Shown: positions 46,221-58,900 of the stretch, one piece after another
Numbering within the stretch: position 1 is the first letter of the stretch
Layout: the number at the start of each line of letters is the position of its first letter
From: Onthophagus taurus
Taxonomy: Eukaryota > Arthropoda > Insecta > Coleoptera > Scarabaeidae
DNA: 64,000 bases
Assembly (NCBI RefSeq): GCF_036711975.1
Contig: NC_091976.1
Location: 25,482,001 to 25,546,000 of the forward strand
Reading direction: 5' to 3'
The notes under the pieces: generated by a model
What the model saw: only the letters and a program-made list of their open reading frames with translations
What the model was told of the DNA's origin: nothing
Databases searched by the model: none
Program-made: the position numbers and the translations under genes

Positions 46221-46769
46221 TATCACGGCCGGAGTTAATTGAACTAAAATTAGAACTAAAACTAGAACTAACACTAGAAACTTTCGAAAACTCGAACTTC
46301 GAACCAGTTTCTGAAGAAATCTAATCAAGTTCAAGAAATGTAAACGAATTCTCTTCATTTTTAATTAACAGAAACTTCAATAATTCCCACTTCATGAACT
46401 TAACATGAATTAATTAATTCGTATCATGAAGTATCACATTAAACTGAACTTCACCTCAAATTATAGCTGAAAGTTTATATTAATCAAAGAAACTTGGTTG
46501 AAACCGATCCAACTTCATCAAAATCATGATTTTGTTTGGGAACCAAAAAACTTTCATTTCAATTTAACCAAATACATCGTCAATAAAATTTAAATATAAC
46601 CACAAAGTTTATCTAGTTTACCTTGAATCTATGACCTTCAAGGCTTGCTGCAAGCAACCTTGGCCTTGAGATTAAAGATAAACTTTATCACCATGGTGAT
46701 AATGAAGAAAGTTTAACATAACCTAAATTTTAAATCAATTAGTATAACTCTTTTTTTTTTTAATTTTAG
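46221..46769. other. End of NAT1 5' intron with short repeats
   Basis: 46240-46290 carries another copy of the AGAACTAACACTAG-type repeat. Small palindromes: TTATCACCATGGTGATAA near 46688 and a ggcttgctgcaagc hairpin near 46650. Ends with the polypyrimidine tract and acceptor at 46769. Confidence 0.4.
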
Positions 46770-46978
46770 GTGATCGATAGATCTCATCGGTGAATACATC
46801 GATAAAGAAGATAAATTAGGAAAAGAAATAGTCCGTTTAGGGGGAGAGAGAGAGTTTTAGTTAGAGGGATAGTGGGTGGGTCGGTGCGGAAGGCGATATT
46901 TCGGGACGCGTAAGTAAACCCACCACGACGGAGTGCCCCAGGCAGCAGGGGCCACAAGCTCGTGTTTCGGGGAAGGAC
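46770..46978 (+). other. NAT1 5' leader within the first coding exon
   Basis: Exon begins after the strong acceptor at 46769. In the NAT1 frame a TAG at 46862 closes the leader, and 46865-46978 is open but has no ATG. The peptide just before the GTG (ARVSGKD) weakly resembles the vertebrate segment EFLGKTP, so translation may begin further upstream than the GTG. Confidence 0.5.
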
Positions 46979-49900
46979 GTGGTTCCCCCCGCCAAGCGAC
47001 GCTGGGTCCCCCCTTCTACTTTGCGCCATCAAGATGCAAACAGTACGCCGGAGAGTCGTAACGACATCGTCTTCAGGAAGGTGCGCGGCATCCTCAACAA
47101 GCTCACTCCCGAGAAATTTCAGAAGCTGAGCGATGACCTGTTGCGCATCGAGCTGAGCTCGAGCGTTATTTTAAAGGGTGTCATTCTGTTGATTTTCGAC
47201 AAGGCCCTCGACGAGCCCAAGTACTCGTCTATGTACGCACAGTTGTGCAAGAGGCTGTCTGAGGAAGCACCTAATTTCGAACCGGCTAACAGACCGTGCA
47301 CCTTCCGTGTCTTACTGCTTAACAAGTGTAAGGCCGAATTTGAGAATCGAGCCGCCACTCTTGACCAGTACGGACATGGCGATAACACTCTCGAAGAGGA
47401 AGAACGTCGGCAACTCGCCAAACGGAAAATGCTTGGTAACATCAAGTTTATCGGAGAACTTGGCAAACTGGAAATACTTGCGGAAGGGATTCTTCACAGG
47501 TGTATACAAGAACTTCTTATTACAAGAAAAGGTGACGACCCATCGGAAGACTTGGAATGCCTCTGTCAAATATTACGCACTTGCGGCCGAATCTTGGACA
47601 CAAACAAGGGCAAAGGGCTGATGGACCAGTACTTTGAACGGATGGCGCTTCTCGCCGAGAACCAGGAACTCGCACCGAGGATTCGTTTCATGCTGAAAGA
47701 CGTGATCGATCTGCGGCAAAACGAGTGGGTGCCGCGCAAAGCGACTATCGTCGAGGGCCCGATGCCGATACACCAGATTCGGCCGACAGAGGACGACCGA
47801 GTCGGCTTCCGTAGGGACCGCAACCAAGATTACCGCTCCGATATTGACCGTTCCGGTGGACACGACATCTTCTGGAACCCGATGAAGCTGCGTAGCGGCA
47901 TCGACGAGATGCTGATGAATATCAGCACGTCCGGAACCAATCTTATCCCATCCTTCGGATCGAACGGATTCGGCGGACAGAGGGACTCTGGTGGTTATAG
48001 AAGCCACAATAATCAACGAAGCGGCTACAATAACTATAATAATCAACGCGGTCAATACAAACATAACCAGAACAATACCAACTCACAATACAATAATCGT
48101 AAGTTTATTCACCCTAAAAGTTTTATGTAATAATATTATTATTTCGCAATTAGAATCTAGTAAGGATATAGCACCAAGATTTAAGAAAAACTTTATAATG
48201 ACCCACAACTTTGGAGAGTTAGAACTTCGTCCAGCATCTTACTCACTCTCCAATAAACCAATAAAAAATTCGAATAATGTCATAAATAACACACGTCCCA
48301 TCGATCCTTTACCACAAAGTACACCAAAACAAGCGCCTGCACCTCTTTTAAAAGAGGTCCCAATCAAACAAGTATCTACTGAAAAACCTAAACAGGCTAA
48401 AAAAGATAAGGTAATAATTTTTTTTTCATTAAGGCCCACTTTTACCACCTCTTGATAAATTTATCTGATAGATAAATCCAGCTCTTAGCCAATGAGAGTG
48501 CTTAAAACCGCCGTAACCATGGCAACTATCCTCTAGATATAATTTTTCTTCTTCCAATTGTTAGTAACACATTTCAAACTCTTTGTGAATTTTTTTCTTT
48601 GGATTTAAATTAATACATGTCTATAAATTTAGTATGACGTTTCGAGCATAATATTCGCCCATCGTCAAGTACTTAATACATTTAACATCAAATTACTATA
48701 ACCTATCTCGTTATCTTAACTAAAATTTAAACAACATACAACACAAAAATTCTTTAAGACAAACAACATCAAAATCTAAGTATAAAAATATAATAGGTAA
48801 ATGGGTTTTCATCCATATTGGTATATTATATGTGTTTTTTTAAAAAATAAACAATGTTTATACTCCAATATATTTTATAAATTTATTAATTCTACCGGTT
48901 TCGGCCTAGACCATCGTCAGGAGTCTCGTTGTATAAGGTTGAGGTTAGGAAACACATTCAAATTTACATTCAATTATATTCAAATTTTGATATATCATTA
49001 ATGGACTGTAAAATGAAATAGAATGATGTATTGAAATAGATGTATATCGAAAGTTTTAACAATTATTGGATTACCTAAACTTAGAAAACGAGATTCTCGT
49101 TTATACAGGGTGGTTCAGTTTTTAATCGGGAAACTTTACTAGGACGTAGTACTTGCCAAAATAACAGAAGTTTTTTTATATAAACGTAGGGTCGCAACTC
49201 TTTTGTTTTCGAGCTATGTGCTGTCAAAGTTGAGCCAAAAATTTACATTTTATCTTTTATTTCGGATATAAGTAAACCATAGAATTTGAAATTTTGTATG
49301 TAGGTACTACTGGTTAATACCTTATTTTCAACCATACCTTAAACTTCCCTAGCGCCCTCTAAAGGGATGAAATTCACAACCCCTTTCATTTTTTTCATAA
49401 CAACTTTTTAACGTCATGGAATATTAACATAAAAAAATATGGGTTGTAAAGCTTATTCTTTAGTTTTACTTTTTTGTCTCTTCAATTTTTTCCTTAAAGA
49501 TAATAGTTTTAGCGTAAAAAAATAAAATATGGTACATTGTACTGTAAAGCGCTGCTATTATTAAAAAAAAATTTTCTTTATAGCAGGCTATGGAAGTTGT
49601 GCACTTACTAGGATCTAGTATTAACTAAATAACACCAATTAATTGTGATTTTCATAAGATAAACCATAAATAAGATTAATGCCTATCTGAACAAATTACG
49701 TTGTTTTAAACAATATTAAAAAATTGATACTCTTGCTTAATAACAGTTAAAAATTATTAATTATCATCAACAATTATAAGGATTCACTGTAAATGAAACT
49801 TACAAGTTCTCAGAGCCAACTTTTAGAATAATTTTAGCTAAACATGGCGGCACATAGCGGTACATGGCACGATATTTTATTTTATTACACGGAAATTATT

Positions 49901-52900
49901 AACTTTAAGGAAAATACTAAAGAGACAAAAAGGTATCATTAAAGAAAAAGCTTTACAACGCATATTTTTTTATGTTAATATTCGATAGCGTTAAAAAGTT
50001 CTTATAAAAAGAATCAAGGGGGTGGTAAATTTTATCCCCTTAGAGGGCGCTGGGGAAATTTAAGGTATGCTAGAAAATAAGGTGTTAACCAGTAGTACAC
50101 ACGTACAAAATTTCAAATTCTACGGTTTACTTACAGCCGAAATACAAAACGAAATGTAAATCTTTGGCTGAACTACCCTGTGTATCAAAATTTGAATATA
50201 ATTGAATGTACATTTGAATGTGTTTCCTAACCTCAACCTTATACAACGAGACTCCTGACGATGGTCTAGGCCGAAACCCGTAGAGTTAATAAATTTATAA
50301 AATATATTGGAGTATAAACATTGTTTATTTTTTAAAAAAACATATAAAAATATAACATTTTACTTTTTTTACGTACCATCAATTGAGTATTTATTGTTTT
50401 TTATTTTAATTTTAATTCATTTATTACATGTGGAAACTTCTTATGTTGGAGTTGTGTTTCATATTGAATTTAACCATGCGGTTTGGTTTTCATGTAAAAG
50501 TCGTCGAAAATGTCGAAGAAAATCTGTTCTTGATTGTATTATACCTCTACTCCTCTGCATGTCTCTAATTTTTATAATTTTTGATTTCTCATGTTAAATA
50601 GATAACTCATCTATTATTATGGCATACAGAGTACCTATTTTTCCCGTATCTGATTTGAATTTACTGTTTTGTTTATATTTTTTTGTTATAAATATTGCTT
50701 CTACATTTTTCCTATTAAATGTAGTTTTTTCGCTACTTAAAATCTTTGGTTTTTCAAAATTAAAATGGTGCTGACTTTTTATTGCATGTTGGCACAATGC
50801 TGTTTTATTTGTTGTTTTCAAACTTGTTACATCATATTGGTGTTGTTTTAAATGTTTGTGCAGATGTTGTTTTGATTCTCCTACGTAAAATTTGTTACAG
50901 TCCTCACATTCGAGTTGATAAATTGTATTTATTTTATCCATAGGTTTTATTTTGTCTTTCATATTAGTCATCAAATTTTGTAATTTATTTCGATTATATT
51001 GTGCGAATTTTATTTCATTTATCTCATACTTTTTAAAAAATTTTGTTATTTTATCAGTTATTTTAGGTATATATTTGATTTTATGATATTTTATTTGAGT
51101 AACATTGTCTATTTTTACTTGTTGTGTATTGTCATTCTCGGTTGGTTGTGTGTTGTTCTTTTTCTTATTTTCATTCATGTAATTTGTAATCAAAGTTGTT
51201 TCTTGTTTGTTTCTTATTATCAATTTTTATGTTTCTCTCTCGTAAATTATATTGATGATTCTTTTTGGTAGTTGGTTTATTATTGGTGTTATTTATATTG
51301 ATGTTAAAGCGATCAACGCTTTGCTTTTCAATTTTATTATACAGGGTGATTCAAAAAACCGCTGACAGACTTCTAGAGTAGATAATACACGAAAAATTAA
51401 GATGAATAGTCCTAAAATACATGGGGTCGCAAATGCCTTGTTGGCGAAATATAGCGGATCAAAGTTTCTTTAAAATTAAACATTATCTGCTATAAAAAGC
51501 ACTTTTTTAAAAATATTGTCTACGCCATTGCTCTCTACTCGTGTAAAGTGATCAATTATCTATCAATTGGTCTCTTACAAAACTTTGATCAAAGCAATAG
51601 TTTTTAAGAAAAACACGTTTGTAGAAAATTTGTTAATTCAATCGAAAACTGTTGCTTTAATCAAAGTTTTGTAAGAGACAAATTGATAGATAATTGATCA
51701 CTTTACACGAAAATACTGCCCGTTTGACAAAATTAGTAGTGGAGTTGAAAATATTTTTAAAAAAGGGTTTTTTATTGCAGATAATATTTAATTTTAAAGA
51801 AACTTTGGTCCACTGTATCTCGTTAAGGAGGCATTTGCGACCCCATGTATATTAAGATTATTCATCTTAATTCTTGATGTATGTATTACCTACTCTAGAA
51901 GTCTGTCAGCGGTTTTTTGAATCACCCTGTATATTTTATACCAAGTTGTATTTATTAACATCTTACGATAATCATTTTCTATCAAAATATCAAAAATTTT
52001 TGTGTTTATATCTCTAATGAATGGTTTATCAGTTAATGTTATAGCTCTCCTAATTAAGTTCTCCATGGTATTCAAAATTTGTGATTTTGGATGATTACTC
52101 AAGTAATGTAATGTCTTATTGCTTGATATTTCTTTTTTATACCAAGATGTGTATATTTTATTATCACTATCATTTATCATCATTTTCAAATCTAAAAAAG
52201 GTTGGTTTTTGCAGTGTGAATTTCAATTTATCATTTATTTATTTTTCTCTGTTATTTATTATCAATACATCATCTATATATTTTACTAATAGTTTTGGTT
52301 TGATATCTGTTTTTTTCAACTGTGTTTCAATTAATTTATTTAACACTATTCCACTTATTGTTAGATTCACACTAAGGTTTGATCCCATTGGAAGTCCAAA
52401 TGTTTGTTTATAAAAATTGTCATTGTATTTAAAATAATTGTTAAATGTTCATAGTTTTATCCCTTCTATGAACAATCTTTTATTTTTGATTGGTGTGTGA
52501 TCTTGTGTTTTTTGCCAATTTTCTTCTATAACATTTATCATAAGATTTAATGGGATATTTGTGAATAGAGATTGTACATCAAAACTCACTATATCATTTT
52601 TATTAACATTTGTTAATTGTAAATCTTTTAATTTTGATTTTAATTCAATTACATTTCTTATATCTTCGATTTATTAAGAAATATTGATAAGTGATTACCA
52701 TGGGAATCGATATTATTTATAATTTAACGTAATGGATGACTTTCTTTATGAGCTTTTAATAATCCATGTATTCTTGGTGTAATATAATGTGTAGGGGCCA
52801 GCCCTAACTTTAGGTTTTTGTTTATATATCCATGTTTTTCCAATATTTTTAAATAATCATTTAGTTTATTGACTAAATCGCGTCCAGGGTCTATTCTAGT

Positions 52901-55900
52901 TGTTTTGTATGTGTTTTTGTCATCTAAGAGAGCATTTAATTTTTTATCATAATCTGATTTATAAAAAAGGCTATTTGTTTAGTTTTATCAAGTTTAAGTA
53001 TTACTATGTTGCTTTAAGAATAATCTTAAAGATACTATGTCTTTATATAAATTAGCATGAAACTTTGTTGTTAATGTATTTTTGTTATGTATACATCTTT
53101 TATTGTATCTGTTTAAAAAATTGGATATTTCATTAATTATTCTTTTCTATGTCAGTTATCATTATTTTTTGTCATTATTTGAGTCATAACAGAAATTTTC
53201 TCCCAATGACAATAAATTTTGTATGTTTATTGGAATATTTATATCTGTCAAATTAATTATCCTATTTTTCTCATATAATTTCATGTAATTGCCACAATAA
53301 TTTATCTATTTAACATGAGAAATCAAAAATTATAAAAATTAGAGACAATGCGGAGGAGTAGAGGTATAATACAATCAAAAACAGGTTTTCTTCGACATTT
53401 TCGACGACTTTTACATGAAAACCAAACCGCCGAGTTTGAAATGTGTTACTAATACTCTAGATAGTTTATCAGGAGGATGGTAAAGGTGGGCTTAAGTCAA
53501 TTGAACTAATTTTGTTTATTTCAATAAATAGGGTCCAAGTAAAGATGAAGTAATCAAGAAATATATGTCATTAATAGAAAATTATTTAAAAGGTGACACA
53601 TCCCTCGAAGATACAATCAGTAATTACAAAGAAAACAAAGTGCCCGATAAGTTCCTTAAAGAAGCAATTACAAACAGTTTCAAATTATCATTAGATAAAA
53701 CAGACGATGATCGTACGAAACTAATAAAACTGTACGCCGCCTTAAGACAAGATAACAACATCGGGAACACCGTAATTCACGACGCTTTTAAAACACTTTG
53801 TAACGGCCTTGATGAGTGCGAAAACGAACTGACTCAAATAATGAGTTCGGTGGCTGTTATATTTTCTGCCGCCGTTGCGGAACGAGTCGCCTCATTATCA
53901 GATATAGCTAATTTGACGGATAACGGCGTGCATTATCCGCTTTTTGTACTCGTATTGCAAGAACTTTACAAAACGAAGGGTCAAACGGAGTTATACGAAT
54001 TGTTTACAAACAGCAAAGTACAACTTTTATCGCAATTACCGGAAAACGATCGGACGAAAGAGCGATTGGCGGAAGTACTCGAGGAACGTGATTTAACGTT
54101 TCTTTATCCGCTCGTTCGGATACAAGCCGAGTTATCCAAACAGTTACAAGTCGATCCTAATCCTCAGGTCTTTTATAAATGGATTAAGGAAAACGTTGAT
54201 TCTGTTAATTATACTAATCCCGGATTTATTAATGCACTTATGACTGTTTTGCTCAAGTATATTTCACAGGTAAATAAAATTATTTTTTGTTAATTTTTTA
54301 ATTTATAATAGTTATTTAATCAACAAGTGTATTAATGAAGGCGATTAATTATCGGGATAATTAATCGCATTTTAATATACAAGTTAGTTACAATATTTTT
54401 CCGTCTTTTCAACAAAATAGAGAAAATCCATCGTTGAAAAATCACCCAGTTCTATCACTGGCAAACTTTAAGAAAGTCCGACCGAACTAATATAGTAGTC
54501 AATTTAGTAAATATTCTCGAATGAAATCTGTAATACCGACCCAACCGACCACTATATCTATTCGGTAAGACTACAATAATAAGTTTTGACTTTTGACACA
54601 TTAAAAGTGAGATTAAATTTGTGTGATTTTTATATTAAAATCGTTTATTAATAGGTGTCATTAATGAATGATTTTGTATACATTTATAAATCGACGGAAA
54701 AATAAATTAAACAACCACTTTATTCAACCTCTAATTTTTGATCTAATATATTAACTTTGATCTGCAAAATGACATTAGGAACATTTTGCAGATCAAAGTT
54801 AATATATTGCGAATTGTATTTGAAAATGGAATAAATTTCCGAAACGTCATACAAAAAATGTAACGTTGAAATATTGTATTTCAAAAATTAGAGGTTGAAT
54901 AAAGTGGTTGTCAAATGGGTCCTTTTTATTGAGAAAAACACATGGTGACTTAATTTATTTTATAAATTAAAAAATTAGTATAGAAGAATACCTCTAAAAA
55001 ACAAATTGAAATTAGAAGTTATTTTTTGTAATTCACGACGGTAATGAAATCTATTACAGTACTCAAACGGGTGCTGTAATGAGATTTTAGTAACATTTTA
55101 TGGAACCAGTTCAAGTTGGTAACATTGGGTCATTAATTTTTCTAGTTGTCAATGTCACAATTTGATTGAATGAGTGCTGTAAGTCTTATGAAACGTGTTT
55201 TTTATGCTATTTTTTTGTAATTCGGGTTTTTATCCTTTTTTATAAACAAAAATAAAATAAATTTTGACAATGTAGGGAAATAGGTGTATCCAGACCAAGG
55301 ACAGTAGAATCTAACAGGACTGCTACATCCATTGTTGTGACAACCTGCCCGCAAACTACGTCATACCATTTTCCACGCCCAGCTGTTGTTATGGTCAATG
55401 TTTACTGTGTATTATTAAAGGTTATATCCTAGACGTATTCATTATATTTTTGAAGTTTTATGTTTTTAGACGTATTAATGTCTATCATATAACCTCTAAA
55501 AACACAGACAGTTACCAGGCGTGGCAAATAGTGTGACGTAGAGTGCGGGCAACCAACCTGTAGTGGACTACAAAAATACAATGGATGTAGCAGTCCTGTT
55601 AGATTCTACTGTCCTTGTATCCAGACAACTTTAAATAAACCAAACAATCAACAATTCAGAAAGAAATTACATCTAAACTTTAATTATTATCCGCAAATTA
55701 ATAAAAATAATTCAAGAAACTACATCAAATCGTCATATTTTAATCGACAATTTAATACCAACCTCAAAAACAAGTATAAGATTAAACCCAATCTACGAAA
55801 CTTCACCGAAACCTTAATTTTGAGACTTGAAATTTAACATTAATAAAGAAAACTTCATCGAATTGTCGCTAAAGTTAAGAATATGAACGAAACTGTAATT

Positions 55901-58900
55901 TTTATTCAATGAAGTCAATCTGTATCCATGAAACTTGATGAAAAGCTTATATTTCTATAGGAAATTGAACTTCAACCTTAAAAACTTCATAAAATCATTG
56001 CCAAATCTCATAACATCTCCGCAATTTGAGGTTGTATCAAAAATGTTTAACATTGAACGAAAAAATTTCAATAAATCTTCAAGTTTTTACTGAAAAATTG
56101 AGTATAATACAAAAAACTTTATATAAACGAAGAGTGAAGTCAAGAAACTTCACCAAATCTAAATTTTGACCACAGAAATTCTAACATTAATGCAGAACTT
56201 CATTGATATCTCAAATTTTGACCAAATCAATATAAGATCAAACCTAATCTAAGAAACTTCATCGAAACTTTAATTTTGAGCTTTGAAATTTAATATTAAT
56301 GAAGAAAACTTCATTGATATCCTAATTTGAATAGAAAATTCAGTATAAACCAAATGAAATCACGCTCAACCGGTAAAACTTCCTCAAAAACATCATTTTG
56401 ACCACAGAAATCTTAACAGTACTGCAGAACTTCATTGATAACTCAAATTTTGACCGAAAATTTAATACCAACCTAAGGAACAAGTATAAGATCAAACCTA
56501 ATCTGTGAAACTTCATTGATATGTTAAATTTGAATGGAAAATTCAGTATAAACGAAGGAAATTTAACTTCAACCTTAAAAACTTCATTAAATCATTGCCA
56601 AATTTAATAACATCTCCGCAATTTCAGGTTGTATCAAAAATGTTGAACATTAAACGAAAAAATTTCAATAAATCTTCAAATTTTTATTGAAAAATTGAGT
56701 ATAATACAAAAAACTTTATACAAAAGAAGATTCAAACTCATGAAACTTCATGAATACCTTAATTTTGACCACAGAAATGCTAACATTAATGTAGAACTTC
56801 ATTGATATCTCAAATTTTGACCAAATTTAAAATCAAACCTAATCTATGAAACTTCTTAATTTTAAGCTTTGAAATTTAATATTAATAAAGAAAACTTCAT
56901 TGATATCCTAATTTGAATAGAAAATACAATATAAACCAAATGAAATCACGCTCAACCGGTAAAACTTCCTCAAAAACATCATTTTGACCACAGAAATCTT
57001 AACAGTACTACAGAACTTCATTGATAACTCAAATTTTGACCGAAAATTTAATACCAACCTAAGGAACAAGTATTAGATTGAACCTAATCTGTGAAACTTC
57101 GTTGATATGTTAAATTTGAATAGAAAATTCAGTATAAACGAAGGAAACTTAACTTTAACCTTAAAAACTTCATTAAATCATTGCCAAATTTAATAACATG
57201 TGAGGTTGTATCAAAAATGTTTAACATTAAACGAAAAAATTTCAATAAATCTTCAAATTTTTACTGAAAAATTGAGTATAATACAAAAAAGTTTATACAA
57301 AAAAAGATTTAAACTCATGAAACTTCATCAATACTTTAATTTTGATCACAGAAATTCTAACATTAATGCAGAAGTTCATTGATGTCTCAAATTTTGACCA
57401 AAAATTTAATACCAACCTAAGGAACATTTATAAGATAAAACTTAATCCATGAAACTTCATCGATACCTTAATTTTGAGCTTTGCAATTTAATTAGTAAAA
57501 GGAACTTCATTAATATGTTGAGTTTGAATAGAAAATTCAGTATAAACGAAATTAACTTCAATGAAATCTCGCTCAATCCATGAAACTTCATCAAAAACAT
57601 AATTTTGGTCACAGAAATTCTAACATTAATGCAGAACTTCATTGATAATTCAAATTTGGACCAAAAATTGAACGTGAAACTTCAACGTTTCAATGTCAAA
57701 AACAATTTTGACCACAGATTTCCTAACATTAATGCAGAACTTCATTGATATCTCAAATTTGAATAGGAAATTTAATATGAACTAACAGAACTTCAATGAA
57801 GTCAATGTCAATCCATTAAACTTGATAAAAAATAGCTTAATTTTGAACAAAAAATTAATATTAACCTAAGTAACTTCATCTAATTGTAGCTAAATTTAAG
57901 AATATGGCCGAAGCTGCAATTTTTATTCACTGAAGACAATCTCTAGCCATGCAACTTCATGAAAAGCTTATATTTCTATAGAAAATTTAACTTCAACCTT
58001 AAACAACTTCATTGAGGTTGTAGTAGTAAATAAAAAAAAATTGTCTAATTGTCAATTCAAATTTCTATTTTTAAGTATTATGGTGTTACCAACTGCTACA
58101 TACTTATTTCCCTACATTGTCAAAATTATTTTATTTTTGTTAAAAAAATAATGATAAAAACGCGATACAAAAAATACGTTTCATAAGACTTAAAGCACTC
58201 ATTCTATATCATTTTTTTATTAAATTAATTTATTTTTTTTGTCGTAGGAAGCAATTGCAACGCCGTTAGAAGATGATAAAACGGCGGCGGACGTGGAACG
58301 TGGTCTTTTAGAAAAGTACCAACCCATTTTACATTCGTTTTTACACGAACACTTGAACCTGCAGTTGATCGCAATCTATTCGCTGCAGGTACATTTCTTT
58401 TCGCTCGGGTTTCCCCGCGGACAAATTTTACGTTGGTTTATGGCTTTATACGATTTGGAAATTGTTGAGGAAGAGGCGTTTCTTAACTGGAAGGAGGACG
58501 TTACAGATGCTTATCCAGGAAAAGGAAATGCATTGTTTCAGGTAAATTTATATGGTATTACCTTGATTATAGAACTCCTTAGAACAGACTTTGGATCTGC
58601 TCCAGTGATTTTCTCTTTTCCCTTTGCGGTTTTAACTAACTAAACTATCATAAAATTCTTCTTATTACTAATTCTACGGATGTATATCCACTCTCTCTTT
58701 GTAATGATCCATTGGTTCCTGAGAACAGTGCACCACTCCACTCTTGAATTTTTCTGCGTCCATCATGGTGATACTTTTTGTTTTTGAAAAGCCTGGTTAT
58801 CTGAACTAAATGAGTAATGATGCGGTTCAAATTTTTTATAACTATGTTAATACTGTTATACGTGAATTTGTCCCTTTAAAATATTCATATAATATGATAC

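Larger units (their letters stand above)
48578..53427 (-). mobile_element. Penelope-like retroelement with inverted terminal pieces
   Basis: Contains on the minus strand an RT and a GIY-YIG endonuclease, listed separately. Inverted matching flanks: 50460-50600 (tgcggtttggttttcatgta onward) with 53290-53430, and 48810-48990 with 50190-50340. The latter carry hammerhead motifs. Two foldback MITEs interrupt it. Such rearranged partial terminal repeats are typical of Penelope-like elements. Confidence 0.8.
48433..53491. mobile_element. MITE split by nested elements, filling NAT1 intron 2
   Basis: GGCCCACTTTTACCACC at 48433 and inverted GGATGGTAAAGGTGGGC ending at 53491 are its terminal repeats, flanked by TTAA on both sides (48429-48432, 53492-53495). 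Inner arms also match (tagtaacacatttcaaactc at about 48560; gagtttgaaatgtgttacta at 53428). Same family as 24550-24683. Everything from about 48578 to 53427 is material inserted later. Confidence 0.75.

Noticed and set aside
47119..48064. Several minus- and alternate-frame ORFs in the first NAT1 exon
   Set aside because: Shadows produced by the GC-rich NAT1 reading frame.
50999..51271. Plus-strand 90-codon ORF with hydrophobic composition
   Set aside because: Antisense of the Lys/Asn-rich Penelope linker and endonuclease frame.
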